Source: Congeria kusceri
Taxonomy: Eukaryota; Mollusca; Bivalvia; Myida; Dreissenidae
Assembly (NCBI GenBank): GCA_027627225.1
Contig: CM051028.1
Location: forward strand, 12,122,701-12,186,700
DNA length: 64,000 nucleotides
Reading direction: 5' to 3'
Under the pieces are notes generated by a model. It ran no database searches, was not told the DNA's origin, and was given only the letters and a program-made list of their open reading frames with translations. Position 1 is the first letter of the stretch. Every line of letters starts with the position of its first letter. The position numbers were made by a program, and so were the translations under genes. This document shows positions 1 to 11,967 of the stretch, in pieces.

Positions 1-1584
1 GTAAAAAGTTGTCCGAAAATATCTGAGTCGGATAGAAAAGCAATATTTCGGCAGTTCTGGAAAGAGTTAAATTGGGACGAGAAGAAAGTGGCTGTTACAA
101 ACTTGATTGCAGAATCAGAAGTGAAGACAAAGAAGACAAAGGGAGCAGAGGCTTTAAGTGGTCGAAAGGGCAATACTTACACATATTTCCTGAGAGTCGG
201 TGAAGAAAGATATTGTGTATGTAAACCTATGTTTCTGAACACGTTAGGGATCGGGGAGAAGACAGCATATGGTTGGAAACAGAAAGAAAACTAAACGGTT
301 ACAACTTCAAATGACAATAGTGATGAAATAGTGGGCACTCTAGTACCTACGCCTACTACCAGTAGTTCAAAGGAGAGGAAAGATAAACCTCTGTCGGATG
401 CACGGAGCAGCGCACGTGACTTTCTTGAACAATTACCTAAAATGGAATCTCATTACTGCAGGTCAACAAGTTCTAAACACTATCTTGAACCACTGTTCAC
501 AACTAAGACTGATCTTTACAAAGTTTACAAAGATCACTGCAAAGAGCGTAACGTAAAGATTGCTTCGAACTGCCTGTTTGACAATGTATTTCAGGAATTG
601 AACTTGTCACTATATAAGCCGAGAAAAGATCAATGTGACAAATGTTGCGAGTTTGAAGTTGGAAACATTTCTCAGAATGACTACAATGAACACGTGAGGT
701 TGAAAGATGAGGCGAGAAAGTCCAAGTCAGACGATAAAGAGAGATGTATTAAAGACTCAACATTTAAGGTCCTAACAATGGACTTACAGGCTGTGCTTAT
801 CTGTCCACGTCTGCAAGCAAGTGCTCTTTATTACAAAACTAAACTTGCTTGTCACAACTTTACAGTGATGGACCTTGCCTTAAAAGATACAACATGTTAT
901 GTATGGAAAGAGACTGAAGGAGATCTGTCGGCAAGTACCTTTGCGACATGCATAAATGACTATATTGAGCACCTCATAACACAAAGCAATGACGTGAAAG
1001 AAGTTGTTATATACAGCGATGGCTGCAATTATCAAAATCGCAATGTTGTATTGTCAAACGCATTACTGAAGACTACCGTTGACAAGAAGGTTACTATTAT
1101 GCAAAAATACCTTGAAAAGGGTCACACTCAAATGGAAGTAGACTCAATACACAGTCTTGTAGAACGGAAACTGAAAAGGAGGCCCATCTATGTACCTCAA
1201 AACTATGTAGAAGTAATAGCCTCCTGTAGGCCGAGTCAACCGCTGAATGTGAGATATGTGCTTCACACATTCTTCAAGGATATGAAACAATTGAACTTGT
1301 ACAATTCAATCAGACCCGGAAATAGATTTGGTGACCCTACAGTCACAAACCTTCGGGTCTTGCGCTACAGTCCGGATTGGACAATTCAGTACAAACTTGC
1401 GTTCAATGACCAGTACCAGGATTTCCCGCGTAAAGCAAAGGTGCAAAACGAAGTTGGAATAGTCTCTCAGCTACATCGGAACAGGATCCCCATCAAGGCA
1501 TCCAAGTTTAAGCACCTGCAGGAACTCAAGAGTGTTGTTCCTTCAGATTACCATTCCTTTTATGACAGTTTGCCACATGAATAA
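1..1584 (+). pseudogene. DUF7869-type transposase-like protein, 5' end outside window, one in-frame stop
   Basis: One frame is open from the first base to 1584 except for a TAA at 292-294. Downstream of the stop lie the hallmarks of the DUF7869 family (RNase H-fold, transposase-like proteins of invertebrate mobile elements): KPRKDQCDKC, a TMDLQAV strand with a possible acidic catalytic residue, YSDGCNYQNRN, and GHTQMEVDSIH followed by E. The same motifs in the same order occur in the 1007-codon gene at 41951-44974, including the upstream SESDRKAIFRQFW stretch, so the two are homologues from one transposon family. Family assignment is by motif recognition; the catalytic role is inferred. The stop codon and missing promoter suggest a dead copy, although an unseen intron across 292-294 is possible. 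Confidence 0.7.
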
Positions 1585-4160
1585 TATTTCTTTGGCAATT
1601 GATAGACGCAACAGAGACCTCTTACTGTCGGACATGATACAATCTTTATTTTTCGAGTAAAACGTGTGTGAGCATCAATGTAAATAGTTATTTACTGGTT
1701 ATTTTAGCGGCAACATTAAAAATTTTGTTGATGATATTGTTAGGATAGATTGCCAAGAGAATCGAAATTGATTACTTTTCACAATATAATGTTGTGACGA
1801 AAAAGATTCTATAGAATTTGCGTTTTAAGTGTTTACGACTAATGTCGTATTAATTTGAAATTTATGGGTTATTAGTTTCTTGTTCTACAAATTACAAATC
1901 ATCTTTTGTGTCACGTCAAGTGTTTGATCAGAAATGTTATGTTAGTTTTAATCGATTTTGACAACATTTGTGTTAGTATCTAACTTGTTACTGTTTAAAA
2001 CGTTCGTCATGATTAAGTTGTTAATTTAATGTTGAAATGTTTTACTGTTCAAAATCAAAGCTGTTAGATTGTTTTCAAATATTAAAAAAAAAAACAACTT
2101 GAAAATGTTTATTGTTTGCAATACTATTACAATACTAGTTACTTTGAGCTCAGAATGCTGATAAAAAATCATACATTTGAGATATTGATTATGGTTAAGT
2201 CCGTTTAATGGCTTATGGTTATTTCATTTGCGTAGCGAAATGCTTATACAAACTTGACGTTCTGCCTTCTCACAACAAGTATTTGTGCGTGTGACAGTCT
2301 TATTAGTACTGTTTATTAGGATGCAAAATGTCGTATATGATTTTAAAAAAATGAAAAAAATGATCAAAATCTCGTATAATCCTAAACATGATAATTGTAA
2401 ATAAACAGCATGACAAAACATGGTAAATCGCATTTGACATGTTAAATAATACAATTGTATCTAATTAGTTTAAGTTTAGTGAGATTTTAACAAGAAATAA
2501 TTTTTTGAAACAAAAAAATGTTTCTCCTGTAAAATTTAAAAAAGTGCCGATACGAGGTTTTGATATTAGGCCGACGATATATTACTTTATTGTATGTGTA
2601 CTAAGGTGACTTATTTATAGATTGTTGTGTTTTTCAGAAATGTCTCAAATAGTTGAAGTGTTATAAATTTAAATACAGACTCGTATATTTAATGTTTAAA
2701 ATATTGATGCTATATTAGTTATACATGCACCTTAAAAATATCTAATGAAAAGCTTTTTTTTTCCCCATTTCAATAGTTGTTTGTTCATTAGCGAGACATG
2801 TTTACACATTTTATTAGCGTGAAGAGAATATTTCAGTAATAAAGTGCATTTTTCTTTGTGGAAATTGTGACAAAAAAATGAACATTGTAAATTTGTCAGT
2901 CTGTGAAGTCCTTTTTAATGGGTTATTAATTAAATTTCATTTTGTTAACAATGTCATTAAATGTCCATGTGTTAACTGTGTTAATTAACATTAATTTTAA
3001 TGTTAAATTATGAAATTAGTTGCATTACAAACACTGTTAAATTTATGAAATTTAAATTGTGAACTAATACATTAAATGTATTTGTATCAAAGCAGTTTCG
3101 GTGTTCTTGTTCTACAGATTATATAAATTTGTAATGTATATTTTTTAAATGTGGAAGTTGTGAAACAATTAAAAAAAAAAAACAGTGTAGATGTGAATAC
3201 ATGTTGTATGTCTAATACATTTGTCGCTGAGTGTGTACATTTTTTTACAAAACAAGTATTTACTTGTACATTAAATGGAAACATATGTTAAATATATGTA
3301 GAAATTCATTGAGATTATTGATTTGATGGCTCTATACCAAATCAATTCACAGTAGTTGATACATATGTAACATAAATTGAATTGACTTCATGCAGTAGAC
3401 CCTGATTTACTTCACTTGAAATAGATGTATGGTTTAAGTTCTATTAAATTAAAGTAAGTGAATTGAAATCTTATTTAACAGTAATTTGCATAAATTGCTA
3501 TTTGAAATGTTAACATGTACTCATTTTTAGGTATATTGCTTGTTCAGTATTTTTTTTTGCTCCCTTGCTGTTTGCATACAGACCATCTAATGGTTTCCAT
3601 CAAGGAAACTAACATTGGATGCATTTAATCATGAACATTTTACCTTACTTTGTTATGTTTTTATGCAATTTCCTTCGTTATTGAATCTCATCAACCACTT
3701 GCCAATCGTTAGTAAAAACTTTAAATTTAATCAGTTAGTGAACGATATGTATATGAAACAACACATGTTTCTATCGTTTTTCCCATTAAAGAGACAGTGT
3801 ATTGGATTTATAAAATTAATGTAGTTATACATTTTAATGTTCCGTACATGATTAAAATGCAGGCAAATGCTATATCAGTCATGTTGCAACTTTTGAGTTT
3901 AACATTTTTATTGACGCATGTGAACTGAGTATGACAAGTTCATATATCAAGACAGAAGACCTCGCAAAAACACCAAACTCTACATACCTAAAATGGGCTA
4001 CGTGTACAATAAGGGAAAATGAATGCTGCACACATCAATATGATTGCATTATCGGTTAATCGGGCAATCTTTGGACCGTATTGAGCTAAGGCCGTCTCGA
4101 CTGAGAAAATATTAACTCCCTTGATTTGTGTACACCAGCAACCAATCAAATGCAAACCTC
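1585..4160. other. AT-rich gene-free stretch
   Basis: About 2.6 kb of AT-rich DNA with poly-A and poly-T tracts follows the DUF7869-type pseudogene. I see no convincing gene, only short chance frames. It may hold the 3' remainder of the dead transposon, but I could not find a terminal inverted repeat matching the intact related element further right. Confidence 0.5.
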
Positions 4161-4205
4161 GTTTTTATTAAGCGTAGCAAATACTTGAAATTATTGAAAA
4201 TGAAC

Positions 4206-4632
4206 CTGCGATGTTATAAAACTGTTTTTGTATTCTCTCCCGTGTTACGTCATCATCCAATACGCACACATAGTTGTCAAGCCGTTGGCAGATACTGTCA
4301 GTGAATTGTTTCACTGCTCTCGAAACACTGGATCTAGAAATCCCGTGAATACCGGCTGTCACAATATGATGTGTTCCAGTCGCCAAGAAGTGAAGCGCTA
4401 CCAGTGAGGACATCAGTGGCGGAAGAGGACACGAACGAGCCGTAGCCCTCTCCAAATTTACAATATTAACAAGGAATAATACTGTCTCAGGAAAAAAACG
4501 ATACCGCTCACGGACTTCCATACGTGTCAACGTCTCCAGCGGATTCGTTCGATCGCGAAAGACCCTTTTGTCGACGGGAATTCTGCTATGAGCATAACGA
4601 GCGTGACGAACTCGGCGTTCAATGTCGGCCAT
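4206..4632 (-). pseudogene. HARBI1-like (PIF/Harbinger) transposase, first-exon fragment
   Basis: The minus-strand frame starts at the ATG at 4632 and encodes the N-terminal half of a HARBI1-type nuclease. Visible family features are the RERYRFFPETV region, the helical LVALHFLATGTHH segment, the helix-turn-helix-like GISRSSVSRAVKQF, and QKQFYNIAG at the end. The coding similarity stops at ...CGCAG/GTTCAT, a plausible splice donor at 4206/4205, which is where HARBI1-type genes often place an intron. No DDE catalytic half is found to the left, so this is a truncated element. PIF/Harbinger transposases cut DNA at terminal repeats, usually with a Myb-like partner, which is not seen here. Confidence 0.7.
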
Positions 4633-4655
4633 GTTGTTATTATTTTACCATGTAA

Positions 4656-4834
4656 TTGACATCGATTTTCATTTTGAAGACGCCCAAAATCAATTTCAAT
4701 TTGTTGACATCGATTGCCAATTTCAAATTGATTTTCGATGTCAGTTGACATTGATTTTGTTTGTGAACACCAACTTCAAAAATCGATGTCAATATGTGAA
4801 AATCGATGTCATCTGAGATCGAAAATCGATGTCA
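4656..4834. repeat. Cluster of TGACATCGAT / ATCGATGTCA motifs
   Basis: Six copies in both orientations, at about 4657, 4705, 4736, 4782, 4802 and 4825, sit immediately upstream of the HARBI1-like start. Clusters like this are typical of subterminal transposase-binding sites in DNA transposons. That role is inferred. Confidence 0.5.
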
Positions 4835-4904
4835 GAAAGTTTTGTGAACAAGGGGCCAGCCTGAATGGCAAAATTTTAATGACAAAATTAACACCAGAAT
4901 GCAT

Positions 4905-5980
4905 GCAAACAAACAAGAGGGCTGTAAGGCCTAGGTTGCTCACCTGAATGGCTAAGCAAGTTCCATGCTGATTGGTCAACAAATGTGACCTCTAGAGTGT
5001 TCACAAGCGTTTTCTTTATTTTGCCCCAGATCTAGTTTTTGACACCACATAACCAAGTTTCCAACTTGTCCGAGATAAAATTGGAACACATGTTCTGGGC
5101 AAATTTCATCAAGGTTGCGCAATAAATGTGGTCTATTGAGTGTTCACAAGCTAAATGTTGATGACAAACGACAGACAAAAGGTGGAATTTAGTAGAGTGT
5201 TACCCATGGACCATTTCTGTAAAATAAATTTAAAATCCAGCATGCGGTTTCTGACAAGAAGATTTTGTATAAATTCAATATAGCCATATAATGAAAACTC
5301 TCCTGCCCCCTAGCTGCCATGGTTTTAAACAAATCAAAATACCATTGAGAGAATTTGGTAGTCAGCCACGCAACATTTCTATGAAATTATTTTGAAATCC
5401 AGCAAGTGGTGTATGACGAGAAGATTGTCACAGTTGCCTATACGGCCACATTTGGTCAATCTTCCACAACCACTTGCGGCAAATTTTTTTACGAATCAAA
5501 ACTATTTTAAGGAATTTTGGAGAAGGGGGTCACTAAACAAACATTTCTGTGATATTATTTAGAAATCTGCCTAGTGGTTTTTGACACGAAGATAGTCAAA
5601 GGTGCCTATACAGCCATATTTGGTCAAACTTCCCCATACCCTTATGGCCATGTTTTTAACAAATCAAAATTATTCCAAAGAATTTGGTAAAGGAAGACCC
5701 AAGAAACAAATCCATGATTATTTTTCAAAATCCATTAAGTGGTTTGTTACAAGAAGATTGTCAAAGTTACCTATGTGGCCCTATATGGTCAAACTTCCCC
5801 ACACCATAGAGTCCATGGTTTTTAACAAATAAAACTTATTTGAAGGATTTTGACAGAAAATCACCCAATCAACATTTCTATGAAATTATTTTGTAACCAA
5901 GCGAGTGGTTTCCGACGAGAAGATTGTGAAAGTTGACTTTACAGTCATATATAGTCAGAGTTATTAAACAACCCCTGGCA
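4905..5980. repeat. Molluscan-type repeat with five ~163-bp tandem units
   Basis: The block opens with AACAAGAGGGCTGTAAGG and GCTCACCTGA, a family of phrases seen in dispersed bivalve repeats. It then repeats a unit containing GAGAAGATTGTCA, GGCCATATTTGGTCAAAC, CCATGGTTTTTAACAAATC and AACATTTCTATGAAATTATT. The GAAGATT anchor recurs near 5259, 5418, 5587, 5751 and 5913, giving a period of 159-169 bp. Units are 75-90 percent alike by eye. No protein coding is apparent. Confidence 0.75.
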
Positions 5981-6750
5981 GCCATTTCAGAGGCTCAGAA
6001 TCAACATGGCGATGTTCTTGCAGAAACAGTTTTTTTTTGCCTTTTTATACTCTTTAATAGTGTGCTTTAATATTTTAATGCCATCCACTTTCTAGCCATA
6101 TCAGTTAGAAAGTATTTAACGTTTGTTTCGTTTATGTCCTCGCCCTAGATCTTGACTTTACTCGGTGCACATTTTCTAAGCGGGTACTGTTTTTTCCATG
6201 TAATTTGTGATCGTTACAGGGTTTCACGTAGGAAATCCCTCTTAGCATGAAATTAGATAAACTGCAAAAACAAAAATGTGTTTGGAATATTCTTTGAATG
6301 TTTATAAATGGGTTTTGCTAGGGTCAGACATGTCAGAATTTTTTTTTCAACTTGTACACACCAAAAACGTTGTATGATCTTAACGGGTCCCACATCTGAT
6401 ATGATCACAATGGGGTCCCGTTTTAAGTCAGAAAACAGAGAAACTCATTTAAAGCTTTTTTGATCTAAATTGAAACTTGAAATCATGCTCTGGGTGAGGT
6501 ATCTAATAACTAGGATGAGAACTGTCGAATCTAAACCAAATGAGAAGCAGGTGCTCTTTTGTAACATGAAAGTGACATTTGATATGTATGTCATTTCTTG
6601 TCAAAATACCGCATATACATAGTTTTAGAATTTAATTTGTTTGGGATTTTCCAGTGCTACGTTGCATCACCAGATGACAAGCATTACTACTATACACAGT
6701 CCTGTGGTATGTAATAACTTGATTAGCTTCCATGTAGGTTCCATTATTGC
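5981..6750. other. No recognised feature
   Basis: Non-coding sequence between the repeat array and the small coding fragment. Nothing supportable is seen. Confidence 0.4.
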
Positions 6751-6878
6751 TGAGAACGAAAGAAGAAAGAAAATATAGTAGCAAAAATAATATATTATGA
6801 GTTGTGGCAAACACTTGAACAAATTGATGAAGCCTTGGAAAGAATACCATCTAAACAGGAAAAAAAAGAAGCTCTTCA

Positions 6879-7256
6879 GTGGCAGCTGAATTCAGAAAAA
6901 TTATTCTGCAACAGAATTACCACGACAAATCAGTTTACAACTTCAGTAGAAAAATTGACAAGAAGTATGTTGATTTAACCGTTACTGAATTAGCAGACAA
7001 CTTGAAAAAATTGGTAACAGATTCTTATAAAGGTCCTGTTGAAGAATTGTCGAAGAAAGGAGCTCCACTGCTTGTTGGGAAGTGTGTGCAGCATACATTT
7101 CATGATGGAACCTATGATGGGCATGTCATCTCAGTTGTACCGGGTTACCCAGACTGGTACAACATTGTGTACACTAATGACCCGGCAGTGTACACATACA
7201 GGCTCATGGATGACTATAAACATGGTGACCTTAAGATCGTGCCTCAGAGGACTTAA
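6879..7256 (+). CDS. Fragment of an uncharacterised protein with a chromatin-reader-like C-terminal module
   Basis: A 125-codon frame, opened by GTG rather than ATG, so it is probably an internal exon or a frameshifted gene. The part just upstream (about 6773-6880) reads in another frame as a charged helix (EQIDEALERIPSKQEKKEAL) and joins this frame at a poly-A run, suggesting a one-base indel. The C-terminal part (GKCVQHTFHDGTYDGHVISV ... WYNIVYTND) resembles small beta-barrel modules that bind modified chromatin proteins and occurs in many mollusc-specific uncharacterised proteins. The function is not known and the resemblance is weak. The TAA at 7254-7256 ends it. Confidence 0.4.
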   Translation: MAAEFRKIILQQNYHDKSVYNFSRKIDKKYVDLTVTELADNLKKLVTDSYKGPVEELSKKGAPLLVGKCVQHTFHDGTYDGHVISVVPGYPDWYNIVYTNDPAVYTYRLMDDYKHGDLKIVPQRT

Positions 7257-9724
7257 CATGAGGTATCGCAACCTGTTCCGAAAGTTATTCAAGTTGAAAT
7301 ACCCAGTTTATACCAGTTGCTTGTACAGATTGTTTCTGTTGTTTGCATGTGGCACTGTGTGTAAGTTGCAGTAGCCAGCTTATGCTAGTTCATGTATTCC
7401 TAGTTGATGCTTCAATAAATTTCTATTTGCTTTCAGGTCCAGTGTATATCAAAAATATGCATGCTTGGTTATTAGTAGTCAGTATTTGTTAATTTGTGCA
7501 TAAGTTTATAGTTCTATTTATTGTTTGCAGGAATTCTGGAGGTTCTTTAATTGTTGAACTATTACAAGTTATTTTTCAATGAAGTATAAAACTTCTCTAT
7601 TTCTAGTAATTATAAGTAAAAGTGGAACATAAGCTTTTGTTAAACAAAAAAAAAAATTAAATGAGTAAACTTTACACAAAATAAAAATAATGTTCTATTA
7701 CATGTTTTGTTTATTAAATTTGACCGGTATATTTTATTTTTGCATGTGACTTATGATCTGTTTGGTTCACTTCAGGTGGGGTCACTCAGCCAGTTTCACA
7801 CTCCGGGTACTCCTGGGCCACTCCGTGTTGCAGATTTGTGGATAACCATACCTGGTATGTAATAGATAAGTTAAGAGTCTATCTGTAACATTCAATGTCT
7901 TTATTTATTACATTTTATTGTCAACAATCAACTATTTTATAAAAATTGGAGGAATTTAACAGAAAATTAAATATACTGTGATGTGCCACGCCCATTTTCC
8001 AGTTGTGCCACACCCATTATTATCTGAGCCTGTTCAATAAATTATCTGAGACTGTTCAATAAATTAGTTTTTTGTACTTTTAAATATTTCACAGTATGTT
8101 GAATTCAAATCTTTTTTGTTTTCTTGTATGTTTGTTAATTGTTTTAACTTTTTTTCAGTCTGTGCTTCCAAGATCCATTGGGCGTCACACGAGAGCCTCA
8201 CACACAGGATCCACCTCAGCTGCAATACCAGGAAATACTAAACAGTGTTAAAAGACATTTGAAATTACATGTAAACTTGACAATAAAGTCATTTAATTTG
8301 TTATTGCATGTATTATCAGTTATAACATAGTGTTAGATGCATGTTGTATATAAAATTGGTCTCAAAAACATTAAGCTGACATGCCATAAACCAATGAAAA
8401 ACATCTAAGTAAAACAGTCTTTAAAAAAGGTATGGTTTTAAATTTGATAAAAGTCATAGAAATAATCAAATGATAGTGTGATATTTCAAAATTATTGATT
8501 TTGGAAACAAAAAATGCATGAGGTCATTTTTTCTCTGATTTTGCATTAAATTGGGATTGCTGTGTTCTGACCCCCCTACTACATCCAGTGCCACCAAAAT
8601 TTTATTTTTGAATTTTTTGGAATTATTTTTTTATTATTTTCATAATAAAAGATAGAAGTCAACAATTAATCACTAGCTGTACCCATTTTCCAAGTAAAAC
8701 AAGAAAGTGTAGCATTGCTAACCCTGGTGCAGCATTAGGAAAGACTTGACAAGATGCGTTGTCTACTGCAAAGCTACATAGCCACTGACTCATCTCTTAT
8801 TCAAGATACTAAGATGCCAGGCTTAAATAGTTGTGAGACTAAATATTTACAATGTGGTGGTAAATCAAATGTCTCAAAACAGTAATAGAACTAATTTAAA
8901 AGTACTCGCAATGCATTGTAAATAATGATGTTAAACTGTATGACAGAGTGATTTAAAGTGATCTATTAATATGAACAAGTTATACATTTACCATGTATAT
9001 TAGTCAGCTTTTATTTTACTTTGTCTAGGTGAAAACATTATTTATCACTCATAATTTACACTTAAGGTATTAATAAAAATATCCTCTATATATATGTATT
9101 TAAAGTAAACACATATTTAGCTGTTTGTAAAAGGTATGGTTGCATATTGTGTTTAAGCAAAGTTGTATTTAAGCATTACTATTGTCAATTTTGAGTAGTT
9201 GTACTCTCATGGCATATGCTAAATAACATTACATGTAGCATTATGTTTGGTTGTTTTAATGTATTTATTATAAGTACCGTATTCGTTCTAATAGACGCGC
9301 CGCGGCACGATCATTTTGCCAAAGGTGCGCGGCAATTAGGGACTTAATTTTGACAAACAAAACATACCAAAAACATATTTTTTTGCCATCTGCATGTACA
9401 ATTTCTTAATGATGTTACGTACATTGCTGATCCGCTACATCGCAATCCGTTATTTGGCGTTGTCCAATTTATCCCGAATCGGCCGTCGACCGATGCACTT
9501 TAATTTTCTTTCTATTATAATATCCGACTTTCATGACTAGCTCCTGTTTGGTCAGGGCTCAGGCAGCCAAGCACACCGTCCATAAAACGGCGGGAAAATT
9601 TCCTCGTGCACTTCGTGCCTATACGCGTCAATTTTTGAAGACCCATTGTACAGAGGATATATTACTGCGGGAATGGGTTTACTATCTACACGTGGCTTTT
9701 GAAAATCTATAGATACAGCATTAT
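7257..9724. other. Non-coding host-like DNA with two exon-like segments
   Basis: Mostly AT-rich and gene-free. Two short segments have splice-site edges on the plus strand: about 7775-7853 (TTCAG before, GTATGT after) and about 8158-8240 (TTTTTTCAG before), followed by AATAAA near 8280. They may be terminal exons of a transcript that also includes the coding fragment at 6879-7256. An AATAAA also lies near 7413. Nothing else is supported. Confidence 0.35.
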
Positions 9725-9805
9725 TTGTGTATAATTGAGAGAAATAGTATTTTCCAAGACCTGTATTTTGCGGAAACTAGCATCATTCCAAGACAAGGAA
9801 CCATC

Positions 9806-10608
9806 ATGAGTGAACGTAAAAAGTCATACACAGCTGCATTTAAGCTAAATGTAGTCGCGTACACTGAACAGAATAGCAAACGTGAAACAGTTAGACATTT
9901 TAGAGTTGATCGACGTCGGGTGCAGGAGTGGTGTGCACAAAAAGAGCGGCTAGAAAGTCTACCGAAGACTCAAAAACGACTTGGTGGTGCAGGACGGCAC
10001 GTTCGCTATGCAGACATCGGCTGCCATCAGAGACGACCGCGTCGACTCATTTTTGAGATTCGTAATGCGTATGCGACGAATGAGGGAGTATAGTGATGGC
10101 GACATATTGAACATGGACGAGACACCGGTATGGTTCGAAATGCCAGGGAAAAGTACGCTGGCTGGCACGGGTGATAAAGAAGTATCGGTGTCATCAACAG
10201 GCCATGAAAAGGAGCGGATTACCGACACCCTGGCAGCATATGCAGATGGAACGAAGTTGTCTCCTCTTGTCCATATGCCGGGAGTCCGCCTGTTGCCAAA
10301 GGAAGACATACCATCCGGAATCGTTATATACATGTGCGGTGCACGCCAGAAATCATGGGCTAACGAAGGCAGCATTATATTCTGGCTCACAAAACTATAC
10401 GGTGTCAGAAACACTGCCCGTCGCTTGCTAGTTTGGGATGCGTTTCGAGCACACAAAACGCAAAAAGTGAAGGATCTTGTCAAAAACAAGTTTAACAGTG
10501 ACACTTGATCCCTGGTGGGTGTACCAGAAAGCTACAACCTGCCGATGTTTCATGGAATCGGCCCTTTAAGGCACGAATTGCCGAGTTGTACGACGACTAC
10601 AGCCACTT
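9806..10608 (+). pseudogene. pogo/Tigger-type transposase relic
   Basis: The ATG at 9806 opens a CENP-B-type helix-turn-helix (KSYTAAFKLNVVAYTE ... RVQEWCAQKERLESLPKTQKR). After a deletion the reading jumps frame to about 9981-10507, with the DDE endonuclease core: ILNMDETPVWFEMPGKS, then STGHEKERIT, ADGTKLSPLV, and LLVWDAFRAHKT carrying the second aspartate. It shifts frame again for TRKLQPADVSWNRPFK to about 10605. Two frame changes and loss of the second DNA-binding and linker region show it is dead. Pogo elements insert at TA and encode one transposase. The family call is strong; the exact ends are not determined. Confidence 0.8.
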
Positions 10609-10815
10609 TTTTTATTGCGCTCGTTTTTGTGGGGGTTCCGGGCTATAGTATATGCTTTAGAAAAATTCGTTGAGTTGGAAAAGGGGGGGGCGGTGTTTTG
10701 AAAAAGACCCCCCGCTAATTTGCCGGGTGTCGATTTTCTATCGGGAAAATTATTTCGTTTTTCAGCCATTTCAGGATATATACTGTCTCATTCAGCGTTA
10801 AACCGTTCAGTCGCA
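10609..10815. other. Left junction of the virus-like block, with a G-run/C-run hairpin
   Basis: Between the pogo relic and the first virus-like gene is a short stretch containing eight G (10683-10690) and six C (10708-10713) that can pair around a 17-nt loop. It marks the change from transposon debris to densely packed genes and could be an integration junction. That reading is inference. Confidence 0.35.
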
Positions 10816-11505
10816 ATGGGGATTTGTTTTGGCAGAATGGAAGAAGGATATGACAGTGAAAATAGCGAAATTCTTGACAATTATCGATGCGCTATCTGCA
10901 GATGGTTTCAAACAAATCATGACTACATCAATGAAGATGACTATGATGATTATTGTAGTGATTATTGTAGTGAGTTCGAAACAAACGAACCGAAAATCGT
11001 GAAAAACAAGCTTTACAAATCGAATCAAAAACAAACTGCAAGGCAGCATCAAAAAGCTGTTCAAAAACGTAAGAGAAGACAACTATCGAAACGTAGAACA
11101 AAACTACGGAATGCCAAAAGAGACCAAAAGCACACACATTATCATGAAACAAACGATGATAGTGATTGCAGTATTGAAAATGATTCCAACAATCATGATA
11201 GAAACACGTGTTTGCATTGCAAATACAATGACATCGATGATATCGTAGAAAATATGTTTCTGGAATCATACGAACGTTTTTTGGATGAAAAGTATGAAGA
11301 AGAAACCAACCGTATCTACTTTTCCGACGATGAGTCATTCGAAAGGTACTTGGAAAACAAATATGAAAACCAATATCGCAGAAACAACTATGGTAGTGTG
11401 GAAGAAGAATCTGACCAAAATGAAACACGTTGTGATTTCTGTGGTAGAACATATCAAGAGTGCTTGTCAATATGCCCACTTGAGATTGCTTTGGTTAGTT
11501 GCTAA
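10816..11505 (+). CDS. Unknown acidic/basic protein with three CxxC pairs
   Basis: 229 residues from the ATG at 10816, the first ATG after the frame leaves repeat-like sequence. The protein starts with CAIC (residues ~25-28), then a DDYDDYCSDYC acidic patch, a strongly basic segment (KAVQKRKRRQLSKRRTK) that may be a nuclear localisation signal, a second pair CLHC, a long acidic and aromatic region with repeated ERFLDEKYE / ERYLENKYE phrases, and a final CDFC. The paired cysteines suggest zinc binding. No family recognised. It is the leftmost gene of the virus-like block, with the small BIR gene 126 bp downstream on the same strand. Confidence 0.6.
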   Translation: MGICFGRMEEGYDSENSEILDNYRCAICRWFQTNHDYINEDDYDDYCSDYCSEFETNEPKIVKNKLYKSNQKQTARQHQKAVQKRKRRQLSKRRTKLRNAKRDQKHTHYHETNDDSDCSIENDSNNHDRNTCLHCKYNDIDDIVENMFLESYERFLDEKYEEETNRIYFSDDESFERYLENKYENQYRRNNYGSVEEESDQNETRCDFCGRTYQECLSICPLEIALVSC

Positions 11506-11630
11506 GCTGAATGGTTGAAACAATTGCCAGAGACTGTTTTGCAAACATGTGGTATTGTTCGCAAGTAGATATTACAAAATTGTTGATATATATCAGCTAA
11601 TCGTGCACATGTTAGACTCTGTTTGCAATC

Positions 11631-11885
11631 ATGGCCTTTCCGTCTAGAGCCTTGTATTTCAAAAACCAAGAAGTTAATCAGAGACTCAAAACATTTGATG
11701 ATTTACAATATGAACCTAGCGACTCGAAGGAAGACATGGCTAGCCAAGGGTTCATTTATGACATTTTGTTCAACTGCATTCAGTGCGTGTTTTGCCATAC
11801 GCATATCTGGGACATTGCAAAAGGCAGCGTGAAACATAGACATCGACAACTGTGTCCTGTATGTCCTTTCGTATTTGATTTGTGA
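11631..11885 (+). CDS. Small single-BIR-domain protein (IAP-related)
   Basis: 84 residues, nearly all one BIR domain: RLKTFDDL opening (residues 18-25), MASQGFIYD, then the zinc ligands C52, C55, H71 and C78, with a spacing of 15 residues between the second cysteine and the histidine, and CPVCPFVF at the end. BIR domains bind caspases or IAP antagonists. Stand-alone BIR proteins without a RING are used by several large DNA viruses to block apoptosis. A TATATATC box lies at 11587-11594, ~40 bp before the ATG. One of three BIR genes in the block. Confidence 0.75.
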   Translation: MAFPSRALYFKNQEVNQRLKTFDDLQYEPSDSKEDMASQGFIYDILFNCIQCVFCHTHIWDIAKGSVKHRHRQLCPVCPFVFDL

Positions 11886-11967
11886 TTTTGAATAGAACTT
11901 ATCAAAACGTATATATGCGTCGTTTTTTACTTTTTATGTCATACACCAAGAAACAAAACTGATTTCG

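Noticed and set aside
10928..11479. A 183-codon minus-strand frame opposite the acidic protein gene
   Set aside because: It is His/Phe-rich mirror-strand sequence of a clear plus-strand gene, without a promoter.
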